The notes under the pieces: model-generated
What the model was told of the DNA's origin: nothing
Seen by the model: only the letters and a program-made list of their open reading frames with translations
Database searches by the model: none
Program-made: the position numbers and the translations under genes
Assembly (NCBI GenBank): GCA_902547955.1
Contig: CACCPY010000001.1
Location: 62,001-126,000, forward strand
DNA from: an uncultured Alphaproteobacteria bacterium
GTDB lineage: Bacteria > Pseudomonadota > Alphaproteobacteria > Methylaequorales > Methylaequoraceae
Length of the DNA stretch: 64,000 nucleotides
Direction of reading: 5' to 3'
Shown: positions 1 to 12,364 of the stretch, piece by piece
How the letters are laid out: each line of letters opens with the position of its first letter
How positions within the stretch are numbered: the first letter of the stretch is position 1

Positions 1-1
1 T

Positions 2-991
<990 letters not shown>

Positions 992-995
992 TTCA

Positions 996-1331
996 ATGTC
1001 ATTTAAATTAGAAATCATTTCACCTCAAGATAAGGTCTTTGACGATGAAGTTGATCTATGCATAATGCCTGGAGTTGAGGGAGATTTTGGTGTGCTGAAA
1101 AATCACATGCCTTTTTTGACAACACTACGTCTTGGGATAGCTTATATATACAAGGAAAAAAAACTTATTGAAAAGTTTTTAGTTAATGGAGGTGTGGTTG
1201 AAATATCAAAAAAACAGTGTACTTTGCTTACTGAAGACATTGTAAGATCCAAAGATTTTGAAATTGTAAATAATAATGATTTAATTGAAATAAGTAAGAA
1301 GAAGTTAGTGGACAACCCATATTACTCATAA
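996..1331 (+). CDS. atpC: F1F0 ATP synthase subunit epsilon
   Basis: Epsilon subunit of the F1 central stalk, coupling rotation to catalysis and restraining ATP hydrolysis. At 111 residues it matches the N-terminal beta-sandwich domain (ISPQDKVFDDEVD, MPGVEGDFGVLKNHMPF) with a shortened C-terminal helical part; family members are often 130-140 residues. It starts 4 bases after atpD and ends the atp operon. Its last 10 bases overlap the 3' end of the convergent rppH gene, so no intrinsic terminator fits between them. The short C-terminus could weaken the inhibitory helix hairpin, but that is inference. Confidence 0.95.
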   Translation: MSFKLEIISPQDKVFDDEVDLCIMPGVEGDFGVLKNHMPFLTTLRLGIAYIYKEKKLIEKFLVNGGVVEISKKQCTLLTEDIVRSKDFEIVNNNDLIEISKKKLVDNPYYS

Positions 1332-1792
1332 TTTATGTGTTTTTTAAACACCTCTAAAATATTTTCATACATTTTTTTCTTGAATGGAACAACTAGTTTA
1401 GTTGCGTCACTAGGTTCAATCCATTTCCATTCGCAAAACTCTGGATTGTGAGTTCCTAAATCAATTTCTTTGTCCATCCCCAAAAATTTACATAAAAACC
1501 ATTTTTGTGTTTGACCAACAAATCTCCCTTTCCACACTCTTTGTTTGAGCTCATTGGGAAGTTGATAATCCAACCATTTTGTTGTTTCATCAATAATTTC
1601 AAAATTTTTTGTTATCCCTACCTCCTCACCTAATTCTCGAACCATTGCTTGTCGTGGAGTTTCATTTTTATCAATTCCGCCCTGCGGCATTTGCCAGAAA
1701 TTTGATTTAAAGTCAATTCTCTTACCAACCCATAACTTATTTTCTTTATTCAAAAGAAAGATCCCTACTCCCTTCCTATATTCACCATTCAT
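1322..1792 (-). CDS. rppH: RNA 5'-pyrophosphohydrolase, Nudix family
   Basis: Predicted to remove pyrophosphate from the 5' triphosphate end of mRNA and so start RNase E-dependent decay. The 156-residue protein has the RppH N-terminus (YRKGVGIFLLNKENKLWVGKR), the WQMPQGGID segment and a complete Nudix box with REL-EE at residues ~38-60. This fits the RppH/IalA group rather than a general Nudix enzyme. It is the last gene of a minus-strand run that starts at rplU, 21 bases after the ctpA stop. It overlaps atpC convergently by 10 bases. Confidence 0.9.
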   Translation of the reverse strand: MNGEYRKGVGIFLLNKENKLWVGKRIDFKSNFWQMPQGGIDKNETPRQAMVRELGEEVGITKNFEIIDETTKWLDYQLPNELKQRVWKGRFVGQTQKWFLCKFLGMDKEIDLGTHNPEFCEWKWIEPSDATKLVVPFKKKMYENILEVFKKHINYE

Positions 1793-1813
1793 ATCTTAAA
1801 CTATAAAATGGCT

Positions 1814-3076
1814 TTATTGGATTGTTTTGTTATTGATTAAAGTTAATGCAAGAATCAAATCAAAAGCTCTGCTTAACTGATAATCTTCAGGATCACTGTT
1901 TTCGTTGGACTTTTGATCTTTTTCATTTTGAGACTCATCAGCATCTTTTTTTTGGTCATTATCAATTGCACCTCTAAGATCTGACTCTTTTCTTCTATTC
2001 TGATTTTCTATTCTTGTCAACTCAGCTTGCTCCACTAAGATATCAGGATCTATTCCAGTTTTTTGAATTGACCTCCCTAATGGAGTGTAATATTTAGCAG
2101 TTGTCAGTTTTAATGCCACATCCTCACCAGAAGGAATAATGGTTTGCACTGAGCCTTTTCCAAATGATTTCGTACCCATAATAATAGCCCTTTTGTGATC
2201 TTGTAGAGCTCCAGCTACAATTTCAGAGGCAGAAGCACTCCCTTGGTTAATCAATACAACAAGTGGCAGACCATCAGTTAAATCCCTTTTTATCGCATTG
2301 TATCTACTGCCTTCTCTGTCAAATCTTCCTCTTGTTGATACTATTTCACCTTGGCTTAAAAAAATATCTGTAACACTTACAGCTTGATCTAATAAACCTC
2401 CAGGGTTATTTCTTAAATCCAAAACATACCCTATTATCTTTTCTTTTTTCTTAAAATCTTTAATTGCTTTTATAATTTGAGTATCAACTTTCTGGTTAAA
2501 GGAAGAAACTCTTATGTAGCCTATGTTATTTTCTATTTTTGATCTTACTGCCTTTAATTGAATGACTGCTCTAACAATTTCAATTTGAAGAGTTTTATTA
2601 TCTTCTCTATTTACAGTTAATTTGATTTTTGAACCAACTTTTCCTCTCATTATTGAAACTGCCTCTGATAAGGTCATTCCGAGCACTGGCTCATCGTCAA
2701 GGTGTGTAATCATATCACCAGCTTTGATTCCGGCTCTAGATGCAGGCGTATCATCAATTGGTGAAATAACTTTTACAAACCCATTTTCTAAGGTTACTTC
2801 AATCCCAAGACCACCAAACTCTCCTTTTGTCTGAACTTTAAGTTCATTAAGTTCCTGATTATTTAAAAAAGTTGAGTGTGGATCTAATGAACCTAGCATG
2901 CCCTCTATAGCTGATTCTATTAATTCTTTAGAGGAAACATCTTCAACATAATTATTTTTTATTTTTTCAAATGCTTCTCCAAATAAATTTAGATATTTAT
3001 AAACATCCTTATCTTCATCAGCGAAAACATGAGAACCTATAAAAATAAAAATAAAAGCTAATAAAGTTTTTTTCAT
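1814..3076 (-). CDS. ctpA: Carboxyl-terminal processing protease, S41 family
   Basis: Periplasmic serine protease of the CtpA/Prc type, which trims envelope proteins from the C-terminus and in several bacteria degrades cell-wall hydrolases. The 420-residue protein has a signal peptide (residues 1-19, ending FADED), a PDZ domain (about 85-165, with GGLGIEV and PASRAGIKAGD) and an S41 catalytic domain. The Ser of QGSASASE and the Lys of GTKSFGKGSVQT give the Ser-Lys dyad. A charged low-complexity tail (about 355-400) is rich in Glu, Asp and Lys. It follows an envC-like gene by 20 bases, a common alphaproteobacterial order. Confidence 0.93.
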   Translation of the reverse strand: MKKTLLAFIFIFIGSHVFADEDKDVYKYLNLFGEAFEKIKNNYVEDVSSKELIESAIEGMLGSLDPHSTFLNNQELNELKVQTKGEFGGLGIEVTLENGFVKVISPIDDTPASRAGIKAGDMITHLDDEPVLGMTLSEAVSIMRGKVGSKIKLTVNREDNKTLQIEIVRAVIQLKAVRSKIENNIGYIRVSSFNQKVDTQIIKAIKDFKKKEKIIGYVLDLRNNPGGLLDQAVSVTDIFLSQGEIVSTRGRFDREGSRYNAIKRDLTDGLPLVVLINQGSASASEIVAGALQDHKRAIIMGTKSFGKGSVQTIIPSGEDVALKLTTAKYYTPLGRSIQKTGIDPDILVEQAELTRIENQNRRKESDLRGAIDNDQKKDADESQNEKDQKSNENSDPEDYQLSRAFDLILALTLINNKTIQ

Positions 3077-3096
3077 TTTATGATTATGCAGTTTTT

Positions 3097-4110
3097 TTAC
3101 AAAATCTCAACTTTTGATTTAGGATTAATAATTTTACCATTTAATCTCAACTCAAAATATAGCTGACTGTTATTTTCAGCCGAAATCTTTGCTATGGGCT
3201 CTCCTATAAAAACTTCATTTCCAGATGATATCATTATTTTTTTCATTCCTGACAATATACAGTAATATCCTTGATCATTTTCTATTATAACTAAATTTCC
3301 ATAACTTCTAAATTGATTCGCATAAACAACCATACCATTAATTGGTGATGTAACAAAAGAATCTTCAATAACTTTAAAAACAAGTCCGTTCTTTGATTTT
3401 CTGATATCCTTTCCCTCTCCGAAGTTTGAAATAATCTTACCTTGAACAGGAAATTTAACTTTACTGAAGTTAGTTAGCTTTTTTTTTATTTTTTTTCTTT
3501 TTACTCCCTGAACTAATTCATTGAGATTTTTTGCCTTTTCTTTATATCTTTTTTCTTTAACTTTTAATTTTACATCTACTTTTACCTTTTTTTGAAGTTT
3601 AGCAACTTCGTTAATTTTTTTTTCCAAAGATGTTAATTTTATTGATAGGTTCTTTTTTTTTTTTTTGTAATCGATCAGTTTGTCATCTAATTCTTTGTTA
3701 AGCTCTGCAATTATTTTAAAGCTTGATAAATACTCATCAACACCTAATCTGACCTTTTTTAAAAAAAACTCTCTTACAATTTGCTCAGTAATAAAGTCTT
3801 CAGATTGAAAAAATAAACTATTGATTATTTTAGTCGCTGGTGACAGGTAAATTCTCTCCTGCAGAAGAAACATAAGCCTTCTACCTACATTCTCCCCAGA
3901 CTTAATTCTTTTTTTTAAAATTATTTGTTTTTGAGAATTTCTTTCAATATCAATTTTTATTTTTTTTAATTCTTTGTTATTTTTAAGAATATCATTGTGA
4001 ATACTAACAGTTTGCTTTTTTAAAGTGTCAAGTTTCGTTTTCAAAGGACCAGGTTTTGCAGCACTAAGAAATGAAAAACTTATAATTATTAAAAAAAAAA
4101 ATATTTTCAT
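3097..4110 (-). CDS. envC: EnvC-like murein hydrolase activator with degenerate LytM domain
   Basis: Likely a periplasmic activator of cell-wall amidases during daughter-cell separation. The 337-residue protein has a signal peptide (residues 1-18), a long Lys-rich coiled coil (about 20-210) and a C-terminal M23/LytM domain (about 225-337) ending LYFELRLNGKIINP, typical of EnvC. The metal ligands of active M23 enzymes are missing: the usual HxH region reads YYCILSGM. It should therefore be an activator rather than a hydrolase, as known for EnvC. The start overlaps the gpmI stop by 4 bases, and ctpA follows. The name rests on architecture and neighbours, so orthology to E. coli EnvC is moderately sure. 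Confidence 0.85.
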   Translation of the reverse strand: MKIFFFLIIISFSFLSAAKPGPLKTKLDTLKKQTVSIHNDILKNNKELKKIKIDIERNSQKQIILKKRIKSGENVGRRLMFLLQERIYLSPATKIINSLFFQSEDFITEQIVREFFLKKVRLGVDEYLSSFKIIAELNKELDDKLIDYKKKKKNLSIKLTSLEKKINEVAKLQKKVKVDVKLKVKEKRYKEKAKNLNELVQGVKRKKIKKKLTNFSKVKFPVQGKIISNFGEGKDIRKSKNGLVFKVIEDSFVTSPINGMVVYANQFRSYGNLVIIENDQGYYCILSGMKKIMISSGNEVFIGEPIAKISAENNSQLYFELRLNGKIINPKSKVEIL

Positions 4111-5612
4111 TCTATTAAAGGTTTTCCTTCCATTTCTTCAGGAATTTTTATATTCATAATTTTTAAAACTGTAGGAGCTATGTCAGCCAGGACTCCATTT
4201 TTTTTTATATATTTGTAATCTCCACAAATAATAAATGGAACAGGATTTATGGAATGAGTCGTACATTTAACAGATTCATTCTCATTAAACATTAGATCTG
4301 CGTTACCATGATCTGATGTAATTATTAAAATATAATCCTTTGCCAAACATCTTTCATAAATTCCACCCAAACACTCATCCACTACCTCAACTGCTCTAAT
4401 GGTTGCTTTTAGATTCCCAGTATGACCAACCATATCTGGATTTGCAAAATTAGTTAAAATAAAATCATATTTATCTAAATTAATTCTCTTTTCTAGCTCG
4501 TTTGTTAATTCAAATGCAGCCATTTCCGGTTTTTTATCATAAGTTTCAACTCTAGGAGAGGGTATTAAAACTCTATCTTCCTTATCAAAACTCTCTTCTA
4601 TACCACCATTGAAAAAATACGTTACATGAGCATATTTTTCAGTCTCTGTAATCCTTAATTGACGCAAATTATTTTTAGATAATATTTCACCTAAACTCTT
4701 CTTTATCTCTAGAGGTTTTATTATTGGTACAATTTTTTTTTTTAATCGTTTTGAATATTCAACCATACTCGTGGGTTTAAAAAAATTTGCGACTTTTTCT
4801 CTTTTGAATTCTGAAAAGTTTTCATCAAAAATGGAGGTCAACAATTCTCTAACCCTATCAGATCTATAATTTGTTATGAAAAAACCATCTCCTGGTTTAA
4901 CACCGTCGTAACTATCAAGATTTACAGGCTTAAAAAATTCATCGGTTACTTTATTCGCGTAACTTTCTTTTATTGCTTCAATAAAATTTTTTTCTTTTTT
5001 CGCATTACCCTCTATTATCGCATTATATGCTTTTTCTACCCTATCCCATCTATTGTCTCTATCCATTGAAAAAAATCTTCCGCATAAACTTACAACATTA
5101 ATATTTTTATAATCTTTAATAATTTGATAGAGCCTTTTCAAATTGGTCAATCCTGAAATTGGAGTACTATCTCTTCCGTCAAGAAAACAATGAAGGAAGA
5201 TTTGTAAATCTGATTTTTTGAAAATCTCAATCATTTTAAAAAGATGATCTTGATGACCATGCACTCCTCCTTCAGAGAGAAGTCCGCATATATGGATTCT
5301 TTTACAATTTGATTTAATTTCTTTAATTGTTTGATGATTTTCTATATATCCATTATTTAACCCCTCATCTATTCTTAAAATGTCTTGAAGTATTACTCTT
5401 CCAGCACCTATATTCATGTGTCCAACTTCGGAATTTCCAAATTGACCGTTAGGAAGTCCTACTTTTTGCTCAGAAGCAAAAAGTTTAACCATTCCATATT
5501 TATCTAAAATTTTATCAAAGAAGTTTTTTTTTGCTTCTGAAATTGCATTATATGGACTATTTTTTGCTAATCCCCAACCATCTAAAATACATAACATTAC
5601 TTTTTTTTTCAT
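4107..5612 (-). CDS. gpmI: 2,3-bisphosphoglycerate-independent phosphoglycerate mutase
   Basis: Interconverts 3- and 2-phosphoglycerate in glycolysis and gluconeogenesis, using Mn ions and a phosphoserine intermediate. The 501-residue length is normal for GpmI. It begins MLCILDGWGL and carries the catalytic Ser in NSEVGHMNIGAGR (about residue 61), the FLDGRDSTP motif and the C-terminal metal site TSDHGNADLM. The gene sits between rlmH (upstream, 15 bases) and envC (4-base overlap), a usual alphaproteobacterial neighbourhood. Confidence 0.96.
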   Translation of the reverse strand: MKKKVMLCILDGWGLAKNSPYNAISEAKKNFFDKILDKYGMVKLFASEQKVGLPNGQFGNSEVGHMNIGAGRVILQDILRIDEGLNNGYIENHQTIKEIKSNCKRIHICGLLSEGGVHGHQDHLFKMIEIFKKSDLQIFLHCFLDGRDSTPISGLTNLKRLYQIIKDYKNINVVSLCGRFFSMDRDNRWDRVEKAYNAIIEGNAKKEKNFIEAIKESYANKVTDEFFKPVNLDSYDGVKPGDGFFITNYRSDRVRELLTSIFDENFSEFKREKVANFFKPTSMVEYSKRLKKKIVPIIKPLEIKKSLGEILSKNNLRQLRITETEKYAHVTYFFNGGIEESFDKEDRVLIPSPRVETYDKKPEMAAFELTNELEKRINLDKYDFILTNFANPDMVGHTGNLKATIRAVEVVDECLGGIYERCLAKDYILIITSDHGNADLMFNENESVKCTTHSINPVPFIICGDYKYIKKNGVLADIAPTVLKIMNIKIPEEMEGKPLIE

Positions 5613-5627
5613 TTCTTACTCTTTGTA

Positions 5628-6080
5628 TTATTTATGATAAGACGTTCCCTTTAAAATTTCTAATGATCTGTAAATTTGTTCAATTAACATAATTCTAACC
5701 ATTAAATGAGGCCATGTTTGTTTACCAAATGAAAAAATATTTTCTCCCTTTTTTAAAGAATCATCCATGCCTATTTCGCTTCCAATTATAAAGCAAACTC
5801 TTTTTATACGATTTTTCATCTTTAAGTCTAAAAATTTGGAAAATTCTTCACTTGATATATGTTTTCCTGCTTTATCTAAAATAACAACACAATCTTCTTT
5901 TTTTAAATGTTTGGTTATTTCATTTTTCTCTAATTTTAATTTTCTACTTTTTTCAGTATCAAATGTCTTGAGCTCGACTAAACTTAAATCAAAGCTTATT
6001 CTATTTTTATAAAAATTGAAAATATCTTTAAACGGTATAGAAGACTTAAATTTTCCAAGACTTAATATTTGAATTTCCAT
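5628..6080 (-). CDS. rlmH: 23S rRNA pseudouridine-1915 N3-methyltransferase
   Basis: SPOUT-class methyltransferase that methylates pseudouridine 1915 in helix 69 of 23S rRNA on assembled 70S ribosomes. At 150 residues it has the normal RlmH length. It has the knot region FIIGSEIGMDDSLKKG (about 105-120) and the conserved C-terminus EQIYRSLEILKGTSYHK. Its start codon abuts the rsfS stop codon. The rsfS-rlmH pair is conserved in many bacteria, so both are probably translated from one message. Confidence 0.95.
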   Translation of the reverse strand: MEIQILSLGKFKSSIPFKDIFNFYKNRISFDLSLVELKTFDTEKSRKLKLEKNEITKHLKKEDCVVILDKAGKHISSEEFSKFLDLKMKNRIKRVCFIIGSEIGMDDSLKKGENIFSFGKQTWPHLMVRIMLIEQIYRSLEILKGTSYHK

Positions 6081-6434
6081 TTAGGCAAAATTGATTTTTT
6101 CATCTTCAACTCCACTCTCCCATATTTTTTCAAGAGAATAATAACTTCTTATTTCTGGTTTAAATAAATTTAGGATTATATCTCCGAAATCCAATATTAC
6201 CCATTCCGTAGATTTTAATCCTTCAACTGAAATAATATTGGTTTTATTTTTTTTTATTATTTTTGAAGCTATTGCATTTATATGTCGAGATGATGTTCCG
6301 CTAGCAACTATTATATAATCACCCAATGCACTTCTGTTCTTGATATCAATCTTTACAACATTCTCTGCCTTAAGATCACTCAATTCTTCAAGAATTTCTT
6401 TTAATAATTTTTCAATTCTGTTATTTTTTCTCAT
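6081..6434 (-). CDS. rsfS: Ribosomal silencing factor RsfS
   Basis: Binds ribosomal protein L14 and blocks 30S-50S joining under nutrient limitation. The 117 residues cover the single RsfS/Iojap domain, with the characteristic IIVASGTSSRHINAIAS and STEWVILDFGDIILNLF segments. The gene overlaps nadD by 14 bases and abuts rlmH, the classic nadD-rsfS-rlmH arrangement. The start MRKNNRIEKL is the only sensible one given the overlap. Confidence 0.94.
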   Translation of the reverse strand: MRKNNRIEKLLKEILEELSDLKAENVVKIDIKNRSALGDYIIVASGTSSRHINAIASKIIKKNKTNIISVEGLKSTEWVILDFGDIILNLFKPEIRSYYSLEKIWESGVEDEKINFA

Positions 6435-7005
6435 TTATGATTTTTCTAATTTCTGATGAGGAACCTGGATGAGTAAGATTATTGAGAAAAATCCAACCTG
6501 GAGGATTCATATATTTAAATTTTTGTACAGACTTTATACTAATTTTTTTTCCTTTAAAAAAGCTACTTACCTGTGAAGTTGCTATATCTAAAGAGTAAAA
6601 TGGACGATCAAAAATTGCAATCAGAATATTATAAAAAATTTTTTTCCAATCTTTCCAATGATGAAATTTTTTTAAATTATCAACACCCATCAGCCATATA
6701 AATTTTTTTTCAGGATATCTTTTGTACAAATATTCTAAAACATCTACTGTATAAATATTTTTTTTTGGATCACAAACTTCTATAATTTTTATATTTCTAT
6801 TAATTGGAAAGTTTTTTACAATTTCTAATCTCTTTTGAAAACTATTTTGATTTTTTTTTAGTGGATTTTTTTTTGTTACAATCCACCATATTTCTCCCAA
6901 ATTCATTCTTTTCATTGCATAATTACTAATAAAAATATGTCCTTTATGTGGAGGGTTAAAAGTTCCACCTAATATACCAACAAATTTTTTTTTTGAATTT
7001 TTCAA
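6421..7005 (-). CDS. nadD: Nicotinate-nucleotide adenylyltransferase
   Basis: Adenylates nicotinate mononucleotide to deamido-NAD, a late step of NAD synthesis. The 194-residue protein has the nucleotidyltransferase N-terminus VGILGGTFNPPHKGH (residues ~9-23, HxGH-type) and the C-terminal SSSEIRK motif (about 183-189). It starts one base after the proA stop and overlaps rsfS by 14 bases. proA-nadD-rsfS-rlmH is a familiar alphaproteobacterial order. Confidence 0.95.
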   Translation of the reverse strand: MKNSKKKFVGILGGTFNPPHKGHIFISNYAMKRMNLGEIWWIVTKKNPLKKNQNSFQKRLEIVKNFPINRNIKIIEVCDPKKNIYTVDVLEYLYKRYPEKKFIWLMGVDNLKKFHHWKDWKKIFYNILIAIFDRPFYSLDIATSQVSSFFKGKKISIKSVQKFKYMNPPGWIFLNNLTHPGSSSEIRKIINEKK

Positions 7006-7006
7006 T

Positions 7007-8265
7007 TTATGGACGAATTTGACCTGTTCCTAGAACTTTGTATTTAAAGCTTGTAAGTTGTGCAACTCCAACTGGGCCTCTAGCGTGAACTTTTGATGTT
7101 GAAATCCCAATTTCAGCTCCCATTCCAAACTCACCTCCATCAGCAAATTGTGTTGAAGTATTATGCATTACAATTCCGCTATCAACATTATTTAGGAAGT
7201 AATCTACAGCTAATTGATCTTCAGAAAGAATTGCGTCCGTATGCCCAGAACCATACTCATTTATATGATTTACAGCCTCTTTAACTCCACCCTTGATTGT
7301 TTTAATTGAAATAATTTTATCCAAATATTCAGTGGCCCAATCCGTTTCATCTGCTAATTCAATTGAGTCATTAATTTTTAAAATCTCTTTATCTCCTTTG
7401 ACAAGACAACCTTCATTTTGAAGTGCAGTAATAATCATGTGAAGATGCGAATTTAATACTTCATAATCTATAAGAATCGTTTCAGTAGCTCCACAGATAC
7501 CAGGTCTTCTCATCTTTGCGTTAAAAGTAACCTCTTTACATAAATTTGGATCTGATTTTTTGTGAATGTAGGTATGACAAATACCATCTAAATGCCTAAT
7601 TACATGTACTTTGCTATCTGTCAAAACTCTTTCAATCAAAGATTTTCCTCCTCTCGGTATAATCACATCTATAAAATCATCCATATTAAGCATATAACCG
7701 ACTGCTGACCTATCTGTTGTTGGAATATATTGTAAAGTACCAATTGGAAGATTGAAGTCTCTGTATGTCTGATTTATCAATGATACAATTTTAGATGAGG
7801 AGTTAAAACTTTCGCTACCTCCTCTCAGTATCAGTGTGTTTCCCGATTTAAGAGTCAATCCAGCTGCATCAGCTGAAACATTAGGTCTTGATTCATAAAT
7901 TACTCCTATGACTCCCAAGGGAATAGAAACCTTTTCTATCTTTAAACCGTTGGGTCTGTCCCACTTATCTAAAATTTTACCGATCGGGTCATCTAATCTT
8001 GATATATCCTCAAGACCTTCACACATTGACTTTATCCTTTTTTCATCTAATACCAGTCTATCTAGGGTTGCAGAAGTTAATTTGTCCTTATTCTCTTCAA
8101 CATCTTTTCTATTTTCATCAATAATAATAGAGGAATTATGCTGTAAATTTTCTGAAGCTGCCTTTAAAATTTCATTCTTTAATTTTGGGTCTAACAGTGA
8201 AACAACTCTTGATGCTTCTTTCGCATTTTTTCCAATCTTTAGAATTTCACTTTTATCAATCTTTT

Positions 8266-8269
<4 letters not shown>
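7007..8269 (-). CDS. proA: Gamma-glutamyl phosphate reductase
   Basis: NADPH-dependent reduction of L-glutamate 5-phosphate to glutamate semialdehyde, the second step of proline synthesis. The 420-residue length is standard. Signatures are SIPLGVIGVIYESRPNVSAD, ILRGGSESFNSS and the catalytic Cys within RRPGICGATET (about residue 256). Its start overlaps the proB stop by 4 bases, so the two proline genes are probably translationally coupled. Confidence 0.97.
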
Positions 8270-10379
<2,110 letters not shown>

Positions 10380-10391
10380 TTATCTTTAAGG

Positions 10392-10649
10392 TTATTTCTT
10401 TAAGAGTACGTCAACAAATGATCTACCGGAAGATTTTTTGCTGAAAGATACAAATCCTTCTGTTAATGCGAACAGTGTGTGATCTTTACCAATTGACACA
10501 TTCCTACCCGGATAAAATTTTGTCCCGCGTTGTCTTACAATTATATTACCAGGAACTACAGCTTCCCCTCCAAATTTTTTTATTCCTAATCTTCTCCCAG
10601 CACTGTCCCTTCCATTTCTAGTACTTCCGCCTGCCTTTTTATGAGCCAT
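10392..10649 (-). CDS. rpmA: 50S ribosomal protein L27
   Basis: L27 of the large subunit, whose N-terminal tail reaches the peptidyl transferase centre. The 85-residue protein begins [16 protein letters not shown], the canonical bacterial start without a cleavable extension, and contains [10 protein letters not shown] and [10 protein letters not shown]. Its start overlaps the end of rplU by 11 bases. obg follows after 15 bases. Confidence 0.98.
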   Translation of the reverse strand: MAHKKAGGSTRNGRDSAGRRLGIKKFGGEAVVPGNIIVRQRGTKFYPGRNVSIGKDHTLFALTEGFVSFSKKSSGRSFVDVLLKK

Positions 10650-11031
10650 TTTTATCCTCTTTCGTTATTTTAGTTTTTTCGGTAACTTTATCATTTTCAG
10701 TTTTTTGAGACTTATTTGTAAATATGTTTGTTATTTTTATTAAAGTCAGATCTTGTCTATGTCCAATTTTTCTTCTGTAATTGTGACGTCTTTTTTTTTT
10801 AAAAACTATAATTTTTTTATCTCTAATCTGCTCAATAACCGTAGCCTCGACTGAACTTCCAGTTACTAAGGGTGAGCCTACCTGAAGATCGCCATTTTCT
10901 GATTTTATAAACAAAATTTTATCAAACTTTATTGAGTCTTCTTTTTTTAAGCCTACCTGCCTAGGAAGCTTTATATAGTCACCTTTTGACACTTTATATT
11001 GTTTGTCATTATGTTCAAACACTGCATACAT
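10639..11031 (-). CDS. rplU: 50S ribosomal protein L21
   Basis: Early-assembly 23S rRNA-binding protein. The L21 core is residues ~1-103 ([38 protein letters not shown]). A short Lys/Glu/Thr-rich tail follows and is not part of the conserved fold. It is the first gene of the minus-strand run down to rppH. A good sigma70-like promoter lies 25-53 bases upstream. Confidence 0.97.
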   Translation of the reverse strand: MYAVFEHNDKQYKVSKGDYIKLPRQVGLKKEDSIKFDKILFIKSENGDLQVGSPLVTGSSVEATVIEQIRDKKIIVFKKKRRHNYRRKIGHRQDLTLIKITNIFTNKSQKTENDKVTEKTKITKEDKNGS

Positions 11032-11055
11032 TTTATAAATTCCCAGTTAGGTAAG

Positions 11056-11084
11056 CTTATACTACTATCAAAATTTTTAATCAA
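11056..11084 (-). promoter_or_regulatory. Sigma70-like promoter for rplU-rpmA-obg operon
   Basis: On the minus strand TTGATT (11079-11084) and TATAAG (11056-11061) are 17 bases apart and lie just upstream of rplU. The match and spacing are good. In DNA this AT-rich chance matches are common, so position in front of a ribosomal operon carries most of the weight. Confidence 0.6.
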
Positions 11085-11128
11085 TTGTTTTTTTTGCCTG
11101 AAATTTATTTTTTTTTTACAAATCTCTA

Positions 11129-11157
11129 TTGGTTATGCATTACAATTGTGTTATGTA
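11129..11157 (+). promoter_or_regulatory. Sigma70-like promoter for phaA-phaB
   Basis: TTGGTT (11129-11134) and TATGTA (11152-11157) are 17 bases apart, with phaA starting 29 bases after the -10 box. The rplU promoter on the other strand lies 45 bases away, making this 154-base gap a divergent promoter region. Inferred from sequence only. Confidence 0.5.
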
Positions 11158-11185
11158 AACGATTCAATTAATAAATAATTTTCAA

Positions 11186-12361
11186 ATGACTGAGATTGTA
11201 ATCACATCTGCAAAGAGATCACCAATTGGAAAATTTATGGGTACGTTGGCGAGTCTTTCTGCACCTGAGTTGGGTAAGCTTGCTCTAGATGCTGTCATTA
11301 GCGATTGCAAATTTGAAAAGGATGTCATTGATGAAATTATTATGGGGCAAGTTTTAACTGGAGGCGCTGGTCAGAATCCAGCAAGACAAGCTTCAATATC
11401 CGCGGGAATTCCTATTGAAAAAAGTGCCCTAACAATAAACCAAGTATGTGGCTCAGGTTTAAGAGCTGTTTCAGTTGCAGCACAATCAATTTTAACAAAT
11501 CAGTCCAATGTAGTAATAGCAGGGGGACAAGAGTCGATGAGTAATGCTCATCACACAATTAATCTTAGAAATGGATTGAAGATGGGTGATGGTAACATTA
11601 AGGACAGTATGATTGTTGATGGCTTATGGTGTGCTATGAATGACTATCATATGGGAACAACTGCAGAAAATATCGCCGAAAAATATAATATTTCAAAAGA
11701 TGAACAAGATAAGTTTGCGACAGAATCTCAAAATAAGACAGAAAATGCCCAAAAAAATCATTATTTTGATAATGAAATAATACCAATTGAAATAAAATCA
11801 AAAAAAGAAACCATTAATTTTAATGTTGACGAATTTCCTCGTCATGGTACATCTTTTGAAAAAATAAATTCTCTTAAACCAGTTTTTAAAAAAGATGGAT
11901 CCGTTTCTGCAGGAAACGCCTCTGGTCTAAATGATGGTTCAGCAGCAGTAGTCTTAATGAAAGAGAGTAAGGCTAACGAACTTAATATAAAACCATTAGC
12001 AAGAGTAATTTCTTGGGCTACTGTCGGAGTTGATCCATCAATAATGGGTATTGGCCCAGTGCCAGCTGTAAAAAAAGCTTTAGAAATAGCAAACTGGAAG
12101 CTAGATGATCTTGATCTTATTGAAGCTAACGAAGCTTTCGCTGCTCAATCTTTAGCTGTTGGAAAAGAATTAAAATGGGACTTAAGTAAAGTTAATGTAA
12201 ATGGCGGTGCAATTGCACTTGGACATCCTATAGGTGCATCTGGTACAAGAGTTTTGGTAACACTAATTCACGAACTTATTAGAGCAAACAAAAACAAAGG
12301 AATCGCCACATTATGTATTGGCGGCGGGCAGGGTATTGCTATGTGTATTGAAAGGATTTAA
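11186..12361 (+). CDS. phaA: Acetyl-CoA acetyltransferase (beta-ketothiolase)
   Basis: Condenses two acetyl-CoA to acetoacetyl-CoA. The 391-residue thiolase has the acylated Cys in NQVCGSGLRA (Cys88) and the C-terminal GHPIGASG and CIGGGQG motifs with the second Cys. phaB follows after 3 bases. With ccr, mcd and ecm at 26-31 kb, the likely role is feeding C4 units into the ethylmalonyl-CoA pathway. No polyhydroxybutyrate synthase is visible here, so storage polymer synthesis cannot be claimed. Confidence 0.95.
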   Translation: MTEIVITSAKRSPIGKFMGTLASLSAPELGKLALDAVISDCKFEKDVIDEIIMGQVLTGGAGQNPARQASISAGIPIEKSALTINQVCGSGLRAVSVAAQSILTNQSNVVIAGGQESMSNAHHTINLRNGLKMGDGNIKDSMIVDGLWCAMNDYHMGTTAENIAEKYNISKDEQDKFATESQNKTENAQKNHYFDNEIIPIEIKSKKETINFNVDEFPRHGTSFEKINSLKPVFKKDGSVSAGNASGLNDGSAAVVLMKESKANELNIKPLARVISWATVGVDPSIMGIGPVPAVKKALEIANWKLDDLDLIEANEAFAAQSLAVGKELKWDLSKVNVNGGAIALGHPIGASGTRVLVTLIHELIRANKNKGIATLCIGGGQGIAMCIERI

Positions 12362-12364
12362 TAG

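Noticed and set aside
3097-4110. EnvC-like protein as an active M23 endopeptidase
   Set aside because: The zinc-ligand His positions are not present, so a catalytic call is not supported.
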